DNA of 64,000 bases from Pectobacterium carotovorum (GCF_900129615.1 NZ_FQWI01000001.1:434001-498000), one strand, 5' to 3'; positions 31,704 through 42,087 are shown, counted from the first letter of the stretch. Made by a program: numbers and translations. The notes: a model not told the origin generated them from the letters alone.

Positions 31704-32840
31704 ATGGAGTGGAATACCATCAGGGGATTGGTCCCTGCCTCTGGCATACAGCCAGATTTTGCTGATTGTCTGGATGCGTTCCCGGTGCTTCAACGCGCCA
31801 AAGAGACGCCGCAGGAGCCGCGCTACCACGGCGAAGGCGATGTCTGGACACACACCATCATGGTTGTCGAGTCGCTATTGCAGCTTCCCGATTACCAGAA
31901 CGCTACGCGTGAGCAACAGGAAATCTTGTTTTTTGCTGCGTTGCTGCATGACGTTGCAAAGTACCGCACGACGGTAATTGACCCGGTAACGGGTCAGATT
32001 GGTCAACCGGGACATTCGCGCAAAGGTGCTATCGACGCCCGCGTGCTGCTATGGGATGCCGGCGTTCCGTTTGCGATTCGGGAAGCGATTTGCCGATTAA
32101 TTTCGGTGCATCAGGTGCCGTTTTACTGCCTTGAGGATGAACGTCGTCGGGTGTCGCCGATCTTTACGATTCGCGAACTGTCATGGCAGTTGAGCATTCC
32201 GCTGCTGGCAACGCTGGCGGAAGCCGATATGCGCGGACGCATCTGTCAGGATCAAGCGCGCGTGCTCGACAGTATCGAGCTGTTTCGCGAGCTGGCGCGG
32301 GAGGAAGGCTGTTACAGCCAACCGAGATCGTTTGTCGATGCTCATACGCGCCTAAGTTATTTTCGCGGAGCCGATGTTCATCCAGACTACCCACTTTTTC
32401 AGGAACCGGGTTCAAAGGTCACCGTGATGTGCGGTTTGCCAGCTTCGGGAAAAGATACCTGGGTGCGAACACATCGGCCCCATTTACCCGTGGTTTCTTT
32501 CGACGATGCGCGAACAGAGTTGGGGCTGAAACACGGTGAAAATGAAGGGAAAGCGGTGCACTGGGCGACCGATAAAGCGCGTTCACTGCTGCGAACGCAC
32601 GAACCGTTCGTGTGGAATGCCACGCATCTCAGCCAGCAAATGCGCACCCGCACGTTGGATCTGTGCTACGCCTACGGCGCAGAAGTGGAGATCGTTTATC
32701 TGGAGCGTCCGCGTCAGGAATTGCTGCACCGCAACGGGAAACGGGACACCACATTGAGCAATAAAACGCTGCAAGGCATGCTGACGAAATGGGAACTTCC
32801 TTCGCCAACAGAAGCGCATAATGTTCGCTATGAAAGCTAA
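31704..32840 (+). CDS. HD-domain phosphoesterase fused to P-loop polynucleotide kinase (HD-Pnk-like)
   Basis: A 378-residue fusion. The N-terminal HD domain (about 20-200) has metal ligands in VWTHTIMVVE and LLHDVAK (His82-Asp83); the C-terminal kinase has the Walker A GLPASGKDT at 244-252, a FDDAR segment and a late ERPRQELLHRN lid-like region. The order matches the Runella slithyformis HD-Pnk, an enzyme that removes 2',3'-phosphates and phosphorylates 5'-OH ends. The start at 31704 is chosen because GGAG is 10 nt upstream; the ATG at 31695 is one base from it. With the adjoining ligase this makes a complete heal-and-seal pair. Confidence 0.88.
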   Translation: MEWNTIRGLVPASGIQPDFADCLDAFPVLQRAKETPQEPRYHGEGDVWTHTIMVVESLLQLPDYQNATREQQEILFFAALLHDVAKYRTTVIDPVTGQIGQPGHSRKGAIDARVLLWDAGVPFAIREAICRLISVHQVPFYCLEDERRRVSPIFTIRELSWQLSIPLLATLAEADMRGRICQDQARVLDSIELFRELAREEGCYSQPRSFVDAHTRLSYFRGADVHPDYPLFQEPGSKVTVMCGLPASGKDTWVRTHRPHLPVVSFDDARTELGLKHGENEGKAVHWATDKARSLLRTHEPFVWNATHLSQQMRTRTLDLCYAYGAEVEIVYLERPRQELLHRNGKRDTTLSNKTLQGMLTKWELPSPTEAHNVRYES

Positions 32841-32857
32841 CGTCGCCGTAACGCACT

Positions 32858-33067
32858 TCAACGTGGAAGCGCGGTGAACGGGATCTCGTACTCTGTGATA
32901 CCGTTTCTTCCTGCATCAACATACGGTTTTTCATAGAGCGGTTTATCGTCCTCGAAACGTTCGGGGACGATAAATCCCCTCATCGCCTGAGCAATCAGGC
33001 CTTTTCTAGATTCCCCACACGTTATGACGCAAACCAAGGCTCTATCGGGTCCGGATAATTTAGCCAC
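32858..33067 (-). pseudogene. C-terminal fragment of a duplicated gene
   Basis: This 69-codon frame ends with RGFIVPERFEDDK, then NGITEYEIPFTALPR, nearly the same as the last 45 residues of the 135-residue protein encoded at 34414-34821. At DNA level 32865-32990 and 34436-34561 agree in about 108 of 126 positions, without gaps, by eye. The first part overlaps the GTPase gene's 3' end and shows no clear homology, so the N-terminal two thirds of the ancestral gene are missing. It is best read as a remnant left by duplication or insertion. Confidence 0.75.
32865..32990 (-). repeat. Direct repeat, left copy (partner 34436-34561)
   Basis: 126 nt matching 34436-34561 in the same orientation at a constant offset of 1571, about 86% identical by eye. 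The two copies bracket the COG0523 GTPase gene. Recombination between them would delete it. Confidence 0.85.
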
Positions 33068-34245
33068 ATCGCCAGACCTTCTGTCATTTCTTTGTCCGTC
33101 AGTAGTGCGGCCTCCAGACGGGTTCGCAGCGCGTATTCATCCATATCGATACCGATAAACACCAGTTCCTGCCGCGCATCACCCACGCCATCCACCCATA
33201 TGGAACGAATGTAATCTAGCGATTCACTATCTGTCGGCCACCTTTCTTTTGGTGCGCTGACCCACCATGAACCAGCCAACCCCTGACGCGCCACGCCGCC
33301 TGCCTGAGACCACGATCCGGCATATTCCGGGCGGCTTGCCAACCAAAAATAGCCTTTGGATCTGACAACCCCAGCGAGCGAATTTTCCATGACCTGCGCG
33401 AAGCGGGCAGGATGAAACGGCCGACGCGCGCGGAAAACAAAACTGGCGATGCCATATTCCTCAGTTTCAGGCGTATGCTCGCCGCGTAGCTCTTTCAACC
33501 ATCCGGGGGACTGCGCCGCTTTGTCGAAATCAAACAATCCCGTGTCGAGCACTTCGTTCAACGGCACAGCACCAAATTGTGCATGAAGTATTTTGGCACC
33601 CGGATTCAGTGAACGAATAATCGCAACCAGTTTCTGCTGTTGCGCAGCATCAATAAGGTCGGTTTTGTTGAGGATAATGACATCGCAGAATTCGATCTGG
33701 TCGATCAGCAAATCCACCACGCTGCGCTCGTCACCCTCTCCTAACGATTCTCCGCGTGAATGGATACTGTCCACCGACGTGTAATCTTTTAAGAAATTGT
33801 AGCCGTCGACAACGGTCACCATCGTATCCAGCCGAGCCACTTCAGAAAGGCTTTCTCCATCGTCACCCGCAAACGTGAATGTCTCCGCGACCGGAAGCGG
33901 TTCCGCGATACCGGTTGATTCAATGACCAACTGATCAAAACGCCCTTCTTTTGCCAGCCGATTAACCTCGATCAGGAGATCTTCACGCAGCGTGCAACAG
34001 ATACAACCGTTACTCATCTCCACCAACTTTTCATCCGTCCGTGAAAGCTCAGCGCCGCCCTCCCTCACCAGTGCAGCATCAATATTCACTTCTGACATAT
34101 CGTTGACGATCACCGCGACGCGTCGGCCAGCGCGATTATTCAGAATATGGTTAAGTAACGTGGTCTTTCCCGCACCGAGAAAGCCGGATAGTACGGTCAC
34201 AGGTAATCTTGCATCTGCTTTCTGTCGAGCTACAACGTCAGCCAT
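33022..34245 (-). CDS. COG0523/CobW-family GTPase, putative zinc metallochaperone (ZigA/YciC-like)
   Basis: A 407-residue G3E GTPase. The P-loop GFLGAGKTT is at 21-29, the metal-binding CxCC of the family is CICC at 81-84, and the nucleotide-base motif NKTD appears near 196. A C-terminal CobW_C domain (about 270-400) ends with the PDPIEPW segment. Such proteins deliver zinc (or another metal) to client enzymes, mostly under zinc starvation. A palindrome resembling a Zur box lies 115 nt upstream. The gene is bracketed by 126-nt direct repeats, suggesting insertion or duplication. There is no adjacent zinc-independent paralog in this window. Confidence 0.92.
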   Translation of the reverse strand: MADVVARQKADARLPVTVLSGFLGAGKTTLLNHILNNRAGRRVAVIVNDMSEVNIDAALVREGGAELSRTDEKLVEMSNGCICCTLREDLLIEVNRLAKEGRFDQLVIESTGIAEPLPVAETFTFAGDDGESLSEVARLDTMVTVVDGYNFLKDYTSVDSIHSRGESLGEGDERSVVDLLIDQIEFCDVIILNKTDLIDAAQQQKLVAIIRSLNPGAKILHAQFGAVPLNEVLDTGLFDFDKAAQSPGWLKELRGEHTPETEEYGIASFVFRARRPFHPARFAQVMENSLAGVVRSKGYFWLASRPEYAGSWSQAGGVARQGLAGSWWVSAPKERWPTDSESLDYIRSIWVDGVGDARQELVFIGIDMDEYALRTRLEAALLTDKEMTEGLAMWLNYPDPIEPWFAS

Positions 34246-34357
34246 ATTTCACACTCTCTAATGATTTGCATTTTTACTTTTCTGCTTTGGAATGATTCAT
34301 CACCACGAATGTTTAGCTTTTAAACACGCACCGCGATAAGCTCCCCACGCACCAAAT

Positions 34358-34375
34358 GATATGTTATAACATAAC
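34358..34375 (-). promoter_or_regulatory. Candidate Zur operator
   Basis: GATATGTTATAACATAAC, with a perfect 14-base palindrome TATGTTATAACATA at its core (34360-34373), closely follows the enterobacterial Zur consensus (AATGTTATANTATAACATT type). It lies in the promoter region of the leftward COG0523 GTPase and after the end of the gene ending at 34414. Repression by zinc-loaded Zur is inferred. Confidence 0.75.
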
Positions 34376-34413
34376 AATTCATGCATGAAAAATCATTGAG
34401 AGTTTGGTTTGGT

Positions 34414-34821
34414 CTAATACAGCGCGCCCCAGCGCGGAAGTGTGGTAAACGGGATCTCGTATTCTGTGATACCGTTTTTTTCTGCACCAAAATACTGTTT
34501 CTCATAGACCAATTTATCGTCCTCGAAACGTACGGGGACGATAAATCCCCCCGCGGCCTGAGAAACCTGACACTGCCGTTCTTCGAGCACATCAATACAG
34601 AGTAAAGCCGTTTGTGGGCCGTCGCGTTCCGCCGTGGAGAGCCACTCTTGCACTGCCAGATAACGCGAATCCGGCGACCACAGCATGTCCTTGCCGAAAA
34701 CGCGATCGTCCAGTGCTTTGCCGTCGATCAAGAGCGAAAAATAAGGCGGACCGAACCGAATTTCACCAGCGTAAATCAGCATCGCGGTATGTTGCCGATC
34801 GAATGAAGACAGTTTATGCAT
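34414..34821 (-). CDS. Hypothetical protein, intact paralog of the fragment at 32858
   Basis: A 135-residue soluble protein without signal peptide. WSPDSRYLAVQEW looks like a beta-propeller/WD-type blade, but the protein is too short for a propeller. The C-terminal 45 residues recur in the remnant at 32858-33067. I do not recognise a family. It precedes the GTPase on the same strand, and the Zur-like box falls between them, so only the GTPase is likely zinc-controlled. Confidence 0.7.
   Translation of the reverse strand: MHKLSSFDRQHTAMLIYAGEIRFGPPYFSLLIDGKALDDRVFGKDMLWSPDSRYLAVQEWLSTAERDGPQTALLCIDVLEERQCQVSQAAGGFIVPVRFEDDKLVYEKQYFGAEKNGITEYEIPFTTLPRWGALY
34436..34561 (-). repeat. Direct repeat, right copy (partner 32865-32990)
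   Basis: The intact-gene copy of the 126-nt repeat described for 32865-32990; it encodes the last part of the 135-residue hypothetical protein. Confidence 0.85.
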
Positions 34822-34838
34822 ACGAAAGGGATTCCGAA

Positions 34839-35225
34839 TCAGTCTGACGTTATCTCAATCAGATTACCATCAGGGTCGCTGACAATCGCTTCATAAAATC
34901 CGTCCCCCGTCATTCGAGGCTGGGCAACCAGAATGCCGCGTTCTGCCGCTTTGCTGGCTAACGCTTCCACATCCGCTTTGCTCCCGACCGAAATCGCGAC
35001 GTGCGCCCAGCCGCAGCCTTCTTTATTAGTTAAGGCTTCCGCCAACACTGGCAACGTCATCAGCTCAATGGAAGCCCCCTCGCTAAGTTGAACGAAATGC
35101 GATTCAAAACCGGGGCGATTCCGGCTCACATACTTTTCCCCCACTTGAGCGGAGAAGAATTCCTGCCAAAATGCTGCCTGCGCGGCCAGATCGGCCGTCC
35201 ATAACGCCACGTGTGCCACTTTCAT
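34839..35225 (-). CDS. VOC/glyoxalase-family protein
   Basis: A 128-residue vicinal-oxygen-chelate protein with paired beta-alpha-beta-beta-beta modules (about 1-60 and 65-125). The first-module metal position is in KVAHVALW, and SDPDGNLIEITS ends the second module with the usual metal Glu. AAGGA lies upstream of two adjacent Met codons; the second (35225) has the better spacing. Members include glyoxalase, fosfomycin resistance proteins and dioxygenases; the specific reaction cannot be told. It is 17 nt upstream of the unknown gene at 34414-34821 and may share its transcript. Confidence 0.85.
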   Translation of the reverse strand: MKVAHVALWTADLAAQAAFWQEFFSAQVGEKYVSRNRPGFESHFVQLSEGASIELMTLPVLAEALTNKEGCGWAHVAISVGSKADVEALASKAAERGILVAQPRMTGDGFYEAIVSDPDGNLIEITSD

Positions 35226-35274
35226 CATGATTCCTTATTAGCCGTTGTCTTTTGCTGGTGATATAAACCAGCAG

Positions 35275-36075
35275 CTATGATCGTGTTCCGTTCAGAATGG
35301 CTAGCACCTGTTGGTGTAGCGTGGGGTTACCAGTCGCGACTACCGTGCCGCCCGATTCCGCTCGTTGTCCTTTGAGATCAGTAATGATGCCGCCCGCCTG
35401 CTCAATAATCGGAATCAGCGCGACAATGTCGTAAGGCTGCAATGAAAATTCCACGCAGATATCAATCTGGCCTGCTGCCAGCATCGCCATCGCGTAACAT
35501 TCGCCGCCATAGCGCGTCATGAGCGTGCTTTCTGCTAGATCTGCGAAGCGAACCGCGGGATGCATAGCCAGCGGTTCCGGGGCAGTGGTGTGAAGAATCG
35601 CCTGTTCGAGCGATACGCCTTTGCGTGTACTTAAGCGCTTTTCTCCCTGCCGATCGCTACGCCAGGCCTGTGAACCATCGGCCCAGAAACGCTCTCCGGT
35701 GAACGGCTGGCTCATCATCCCCATCACGGCACGTTCATGGTGCAGCAGGCCGATGAGCGTTCCCCACACGGGTAAACCACATAAGAAAGGCCGGGTTCCA
35801 TCAACCGGATCCAAGACCCAACGCACCGGACCTTCCCCGCTCAGGCCAAATTCTTCGCCCATAATCGCGTGTTCGGGGTAATAGCGCGTGATGTGCTCAC
35901 GGATGACCCGCTCAGCCTCTCGGTCAGCTTCCGTGACCGGATCAAAGCGAAAGCCCTCTTTTGGCTTCGTCTCAATTTGGTTTGCGGTAAGGGCACGAAA
36001 ACGCGGTAACGTTTCCTGACTGGCCAGCGTGGCGAGTTCATGAAAAAAGGCAATATCGGGAAGCGACTGACTCAT
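35275..36075 (-). CDS. Inositol-monophosphatase family protein, HisN-like histidinol-phosphatase
   Basis: A 266-residue Mg2+-dependent phosphatase. Metal ligands are seen in DPVTEADREAE, GEEFG and the signature WVLDPVDGTRPFLCG (near 86-100). The second signature reads QPYDIVALIPIIEQAGG near 225. The CGLPVWGTLIG segment after the first signature is typical of HisN-type histidinol-phosphate phosphatases. The symbol is withheld because enterobacteria usually carry HisB for this step, so the true substrate may differ. It precedes the VOC gene on the same strand by about 50 nt. Confidence 0.85.
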   Translation of the reverse strand: MSQSLPDIAFFHELATLASQETLPRFRALTANQIETKPKEGFRFDPVTEADREAERVIREHITRYYPEHAIMGEEFGLSGEGPVRWVLDPVDGTRPFLCGLPVWGTLIGLLHHERAVMGMMSQPFTGERFWADGSQAWRSDRQGEKRLSTRKGVSLEQAILHTTAPEPLAMHPAVRFADLAESTLMTRYGGECYAMAMLAAGQIDICVEFSLQPYDIVALIPIIEQAGGIITDLKGQRAESGGTVVATGNPTLHQQVLAILNGTRS

Positions 36076-36241
36076 GGTGTTTTACCTTCCTATCGCGTTG
36101 GCATGATGACATCGTTGGGCATTGACTATGATAAGCTGCGATGCTCACCATCGCTCGATTGTGCATTATTATGCGTGATTTACTCGCTCGATTATGCATG
36201 AAGCAGTAAGCAACCACAATTCACGTGCTTCGCATTTTTGG

Positions 36242-36281
36242 AAAAAAATAGCCCCCAAACGTTTCCGTCAGGGGGCTATCG
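36242..36281 (-). terminator. Rho-independent terminator of ascFB
   Basis: ATAGCCCCC (36248-36256) and GGGGGCTAT (36271-36279) form a 9-bp stem; on the minus strand it is followed by a run of T (plus-strand A-run 36242-36247). It lies about 30 nt after the ascB stop. Confidence 0.9.
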
Positions 36282-36309
36282 CAGGAATCGCTAAGCAACC
36301 TTATTGCTT

Positions 36310-37743
<1,434 letters not shown>

Positions 37744-37774
37744 CTATTCTCCTTCGTACTCATTAGTGCTTAAT

Positions 37775-39235
37775 TTAATTCGTGTTCGCTGCGTGCTGCG
37801 GCGCGGAAACCTTGTCGCCCTGTACGCGTTTCTCTTCCGGTTGTTCTTCTACTGGGATGTCTTCAAAGCCCAGCAGCAAGGTGACGAAGAAGGAAATCAC
37901 GACGGACAGAATCATGACGCCGAATACCCAGGCAATGCTCATCGGATTGGTCGGATCGAAGAACTGCACGCTGGTAAACAGCCCCGGCGAGGCCATTGAA
38001 TGGCTTGCCAGACCGCCGATACCGGCAACGGCACCACAGATAAAACCGGTGATTAAACAGGCGATCAGCGGACGCTTCAAACGTAAAGCCACACCGTACA
38101 GCGCAGGTTCAGAAATCCCAGCAACAATGGCCGATGCCGCCGCAGCCAGCGCCGTCTGGCGCAGTTCCGGGTTTTTGGTGCGCCAGGCGACCGCCAGTGA
38201 AGAGCCACCCAGCGACAGGTTTGCACCGATTTCAGACGGCATCACCATGCCTTCTTTGCCCGTCTCGGCGATGGTTTGAATGATAGTCGGAGTAAACACA
38301 CGGTGCATACCGGTCATCACCAGCAGCGGCCAGATAGCGCCCATGATGGCAACGGACAACCAGCCCAGATAATCATGCACGGTGTACACCACCGCAGAAA
38401 TGCCGCTACCAATCCAGATCCCAATCGGGCCGATCAGCATGATGGCAATCGGGGAAGCAATCAGCACGATTAACATCGGCTTCAGGAAGTTTTTGGTCAC
38501 CGCTGGCGTAATGCGGTCTACCCATTTTTCAATGTAAGACAGAATCCAGGTCATACACAGCGCCGGAATCACGGTGTAGGTATACTTCACCGCCGTGACG
38601 GTCAGCCCCATAAACACCACCTGCTGACCCTGCGCCGCTTTTGCCATCAGATCGATAAACGTCGGATGCACCAGCACCCCAGCGATAGCAATCGCCAGCG
38701 ACATGTTGGTTTTGAATTTTACCGCAGCAGACGCCGCCACCATGATCGGCAGGAAGAAGAACGCGCCGTCGCCAATCACGTTCAGAATCGTTATCGTCGA
38801 TGCGCCCTTCTCAAACAGCCCTGTCATATCGAGGATCATGGCGAGCAGTTTCACCATCGAGCCGCCGATAATTGCCGGAATGAGCGGTGACATCGTGCCA
38901 ATCAGCGCATCCAGAATCCCCGCGCCGATGCGTCGCAGCGTAATTTTATTGTTCACTGGTACGGCTTTTTCAGCCTCCGCGCCTTCCGGCAGCAGTTTCA
39001 CCACTTCGGCGTAGGCCTGAGAAACGGTGTTGCCGATGATGACCTGACACTGGTTATCATTTTTCACGACACCCAACACGCCGCTTATGGCCTTCAATTC
39101 GGCCACATTCGCGGCATCATTATCTTTCAGCACAAAGCGCAGACGGGTCATACAGTGCGTCACGGCAGCGATGTTATCAGCACCACCGATGGCATCGACG
39201 ATCGAACGGGATACAGCCGCATAATTCTTTGACAT
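37775..39235 (-). CDS. ascF: PTS beta-glucoside transporter, EIIBC component
   Basis: A 486-residue permease that takes up and phosphorylates arbutin, salicin or cellobiose. The N-terminal IIB domain (1-90) has the phosphorylation cysteine in VTHCMTRLRF, and the IIC domain (about 105-460) has ten or so hydrophobic segments, including GISEPALYGV. There is no fused IIA domain, so IIA must come from elsewhere, as for E. coli AscF. The length matches AscF (485). The promoter faces the divergent ascG across a 390-nt region with a LacI-type operator. Confidence 0.94.
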   Translation of the reverse strand: MSKNYAAVSRSIVDAIGGADNIAAVTHCMTRLRFVLKDNDAANVAELKAISGVLGVVKNDNQCQVIIGNTVSQAYAEVVKLLPEGAEAEKAVPVNNKITLRRIGAGILDALIGTMSPLIPAIIGGSMVKLLAMILDMTGLFEKGASTITILNVIGDGAFFFLPIMVAASAAVKFKTNMSLAIAIAGVLVHPTFIDLMAKAAQGQQVVFMGLTVTAVKYTYTVIPALCMTWILSYIEKWVDRITPAVTKNFLKPMLIVLIASPIAIMLIGPIGIWIGSGISAVVYTVHDYLGWLSVAIMGAIWPLLVMTGMHRVFTPTIIQTIAETGKEGMVMPSEIGANLSLGGSSLAVAWRTKNPELRQTALAAAASAIVAGISEPALYGVALRLKRPLIACLITGFICGAVAGIGGLASHSMASPGLFTSVQFFDPTNPMSIAWVFGVMILSVVISFFVTLLLGFEDIPVEEQPEEKRVQGDKVSAPQHAANTN

Positions 39236-39625
39236 GGATAAACAATCTCTCGTAATCGCGCACGCTACACCAGATTCAACACACCGCTCAACGCGTCCAA
39301 AACGGGAATGTCACTTGATGCGCACACATTTATTATTCAATTTCATACAGTTATGAAAGTATTCATGCCGGTATCCCTGCTCCATGCAACGTGATGAAAC
39401 GTCGATGGGTAACCGGTTCCACATGATAGTGTTTATATGTTAATGTAATTTCAATAGATGAATTGTTAATATTTTACTTATGTGACCACGATCGCCATAG
39501 AAATGTGATCTTTCTCTCGATCGCACCCGCCCTCATCCCCTTGCGGCCGACACACATGCAACTTGACGTATGACGGATATAAAGTGTGTAAAATGATGGA
39601 AGTATTCAACGTCTCAGGATGTCTC
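39236..39625. promoter_or_regulatory. Divergent ascF / ascG control region
   Basis: About 390 nt with no gene. A LacI-family operator candidate is listed separately. Two half CRP-like TGTGA sequences (39481-39485 and 39505-39509) occur near the ascG side but lack a proper second arm. Confidence 0.5.
39408..39421. promoter_or_regulatory. Candidate AscG operator
   Basis: GGTAACCGGTTCCA has the AACCGGTT core palindrome used by LacI-family regulators, and E. coli AscG is reported to prefer TGAAACCGGTTTCA. A TGAAAC half-site lies 10 nt further left (39394-39399). The site is about 175 nt upstream of the ascF start. Confidence 0.5.
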
Positions 39626-40651
39626 ATGTCGACAATGCAGGAAGTGGCGAAGAAAGCAGGCGTATCAAAAGCGACGGTGTCGCGCGTGCTATCGGGCAAA
39701 GGCTATACCAGTGAAGAAACCAAAACGCTGGTCTATCAGGCCATTGAGGAGACGGGATATCGGCCCAATTTACTGGCACGGAATCTGGCGACCAGCAAAT
39801 CAGCCTGTATTGGTTTGGTAGTGACCAACACGCTCTATAACGGCAGCTATTTTAACGAACTGCTGTCACAGGCCGCCAAGAAACTGGAAGACAACGGGCG
39901 TCAGTTGATTCTGGTCGATGGCAAACACAGCGCCGATGAAGAAAGAGCCGCGATTCAATTCCTGCTGGGATTGCGCTGTGATGCAATCATCATCTATCCC
40001 CGTTTTCTCAACGTGGATGAAATGGACGACATCATCGAGAAACACAAGCAGCCGATCATGGTGGTTAACCGTAAACTGCGTAAACACCAGAGCCACTGCA
40101 TCTGCTGCGATCACAAAGGTTCCAGCTATAACGCCACGCAGCATCTGATCGCACGCGGCCATAGAGATATCGCTTTTATCACCGGTTCGCTGGATTCGCC
40201 GACGGCTATCGAACGCCTTTCCGGCTATAAAGATGCTCTGACGGCGGCCAATATTGCGGTACGGGACGAGTTAATTGTGAGAGGAAAATGGACACCGCGC
40301 AGCGGTTCGCTCGCCATTAACGCCCTGCGCGATAACCGGGTATCGTTCAGCGCCGTTGTCGCCAGCAATGACGATATGGCGATTGGCGCGATAAAAGCGC
40401 TGGATGAGGCTGGCGTTGCCGTCCCGCACGACGTTTCTGTCGTCGGGTTCGACGATATTCCCACTGCCCCGTTTTTGAAGCCGTCGCTCTCCAGCGTCAA
40501 AGATCCTGTGAGCGATATGATCAACGAAGTGATTAACCGCCTGATCGCGATGCTGGACGGCGGCTATCTCTCGAAAGAAAATCTGTTCTTGTCGGAGTTG
40601 CAGGTCAGAGATTCCATTCAGAACGGGCCGTACGGTAACCCGCCCGTTTGA
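39626..40651 (+). CDS. ascG: AscG, LacI-family repressor of the asc operon
   Basis: A 341-residue regulator. The start MSTMQEVAKKAG at 39626 is chosen because it begins the helix-turn-helix directly, as in E. coli AscG (MTTMLEVAKRAG); the frame runs back to 39563 without similarity. The hinge (GYRPNLLARNL) and the periplasmic-binding-like effector domain (about 60-335) follow; many blocks such as CDAIIIYPRFL and ASNDDMAIGAIKAL match E. coli AscG closely. It is divergent from ascFB and should repress it until beta-glucosides are present. Confidence 0.95.
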   Translation: MSTMQEVAKKAGVSKATVSRVLSGKGYTSEETKTLVYQAIEETGYRPNLLARNLATSKSACIGLVVTNTLYNGSYFNELLSQAAKKLEDNGRQLILVDGKHSADEERAAIQFLLGLRCDAIIIYPRFLNVDEMDDIIEKHKQPIMVVNRKLRKHQSHCICCDHKGSSYNATQHLIARGHRDIAFITGSLDSPTAIERLSGYKDALTAANIAVRDELIVRGKWTPRSGSLAINALRDNRVSFSAVVASNDDMAIGAIKALDEAGVAVPHDVSVVGFDDIPTAPFLKPSLSSVKDPVSDMINEVINRLIAMLDGGYLSKENLFLSELQVRDSIQNGPYGNPPV

Positions 40652-40998
40652 TCGTCATCCCGATAACAGAAACGGATCACACGCAGACTGCAGATAAACT
40701 GCATTCGCTTAGACGTGAACTGACAGTTTTTGCGGGCAGAACACCATCAAATCTGACAGGCTGCATTGAGCGAGGGGCGGAAGTTAGCGTCTGTCTCACC
40801 ACTTTGAGGGCTTAATGAACACCGAGGTGTATCGTCAACTAGGAACAGGTCAATATGACCTAAGTTTCCCCGCTCAAGTTGATGAATATCCATGGGGAAA
40901 AGGCTTTCCCTTACGTAGAGAGTATTTCTCGATTTTACTATTGTCCATGAGCATGAAAAATGTAGATAATATCCAAAAAAAATTATGAGATAAAAGTG
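40652..40998. other. Junction between the asc locus and an AT-rich accessory segment
   Basis: About 347 nt where base composition drops from the core level to AT-rich near 40925. A 57-residue open frame (listed separately) crosses the change. No insertion sequence end or integrase is recognisable. Confidence 0.5.
40815..40988 (+). CDS. Short hypothetical frame (possible gene remnant)
   Basis: A 57-residue frame starting MNTEVYRQLGTG and containing YPWGKGFPLRREYF. The first two thirds are of core-like composition and the end is AT-rich (NVDNIQKKL), so it may be the start of a disrupted gene joined to foreign DNA. No ribosome-binding site of note and no known family. Confidence 0.25.
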   Translation: MNTEVYRQLGTGQYDLSFPAQVDEYPWGKGFPLRREYFSILLLSMSMKNVDNIQKKL

Positions 40999-41985
40999 AT
41001 GATAAAGAACATTCCTTCTCGTTTATATAAATATAAAAGTTTTAGTGTTGATAGTCTTGACTTGCTTGTAAGTGATAGACTGTATTTTGCCGACCCAACA
41101 ACATTCAATGATCCTTTGGATTGTAATCCTTCCGTGTTAAACGACATCGATAATTTCGATGAATTGAACGCTATTCTTCATAAATTAGTAAAAGAAAATC
41201 ATCAAAAGGAACTAGAGAAAGCAGCAAAAAAAATTAAATATAGAGGTCCAAGAACATTAGAGAAAATTGAAATGTTAGGTGAAAGTGAAGCTCAAAGATT
41301 AATCAATAATATTGCAGAAAATGTTGATTTTTTTGGCGACGATTTTGGTGATAGTGCCAGTTATCATATTAAAAGATATTTACTAAAAAATTATGAGATT
41401 GGTGTCCTTTCATTAGCAAAAAAGTTTAATTGTCCCTTAATGTGGTCGCACTACGCTGATCAACATAAGGGTTTTTGTATTGGATATGACGTTTCTGAAA
41501 ATGACTCTGCAGATATCTACCCTGTTGATTACAAAGGTAAGCGATTTATTAGAACTCAACAAGTTCATGATATGTTATTTGGTAGTAGTGATAATTTAAG
41601 GAATGCTGCTAAAAAAGAGATTGATAGGGTCATTCTTCTCAGCAAAGCTCCTTCTTGGAAGTATGAGAATGAATACCGAGTTATTAATAATCAAGGTTTA
41701 CAGGATTCACAATTTCGATTAAGCGATGTTACATTCGGTTTGAGGTTTAAAGAATCTGCTAAGTTTTCCGTCATGAGAGCATTACAATCAAGGTTGGGCG
41801 GCATTGACTTCTACGAAATGTCACTTTCTAATAACTCCTTCAAGTTAAAAAGAACATTAATTGATTTGGAAAATATTGAATTTAAATCATACCCTGAAAG
41901 TAATTATGAGCGTACTCGCGATGCGCTTCAAATGATTAATGACTCAAATGACGATGAAGATAGTCTTAATTATGAAAGTTTGTGA
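40999..41985 (+). CDS. DUF2971 domain protein
   Basis: A 328-residue cytoplasmic protein; ATG 40999 is used, with a GTG directly before it. The family hallmarks are an N-terminal LYKYKSF, LYFADPTTFNDPLDCNP near 30-46 and CPLMWSHYADQHKGFCIGYD near 145-165. DUF2971 has no established activity; members occur often in variable genomic islands and beside defence genes. The gene is strikingly AT-rich relative to its flanks, a sign of transfer. It lies about 100 nt upstream of a DUF4238 gene in the same direction. Confidence 0.85.
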   Translation: MIKNIPSRLYKYKSFSVDSLDLLVSDRLYFADPTTFNDPLDCNPSVLNDIDNFDELNAILHKLVKENHQKELEKAAKKIKYRGPRTLEKIEMLGESEAQRLINNIAENVDFFGDDFGDSASYHIKRYLLKNYEIGVLSLAKKFNCPLMWSHYADQHKGFCIGYDVSENDSADIYPVDYKGKRFIRTQQVHDMLFGSSDNLRNAAKKEIDRVILLSKAPSWKYENEYRVINNQGLQDSQFRLSDVTFGLRFKESAKFSVMRALQSRLGGIDFYEMSLSNNSFKLKRTLIDLENIEFKSYPESNYERTRDALQMINDSNDDEDSLNYESL

Positions 41986-42087
41986 TTATGATGTGACATG
42001 TAGGATATCTGGTCGTCAAAATTTCCTTACAAAAGGTTTTCAAATTGCTTTTCTTCTTTTGACAATGGCTTTGAAGGAGTACTTTTT

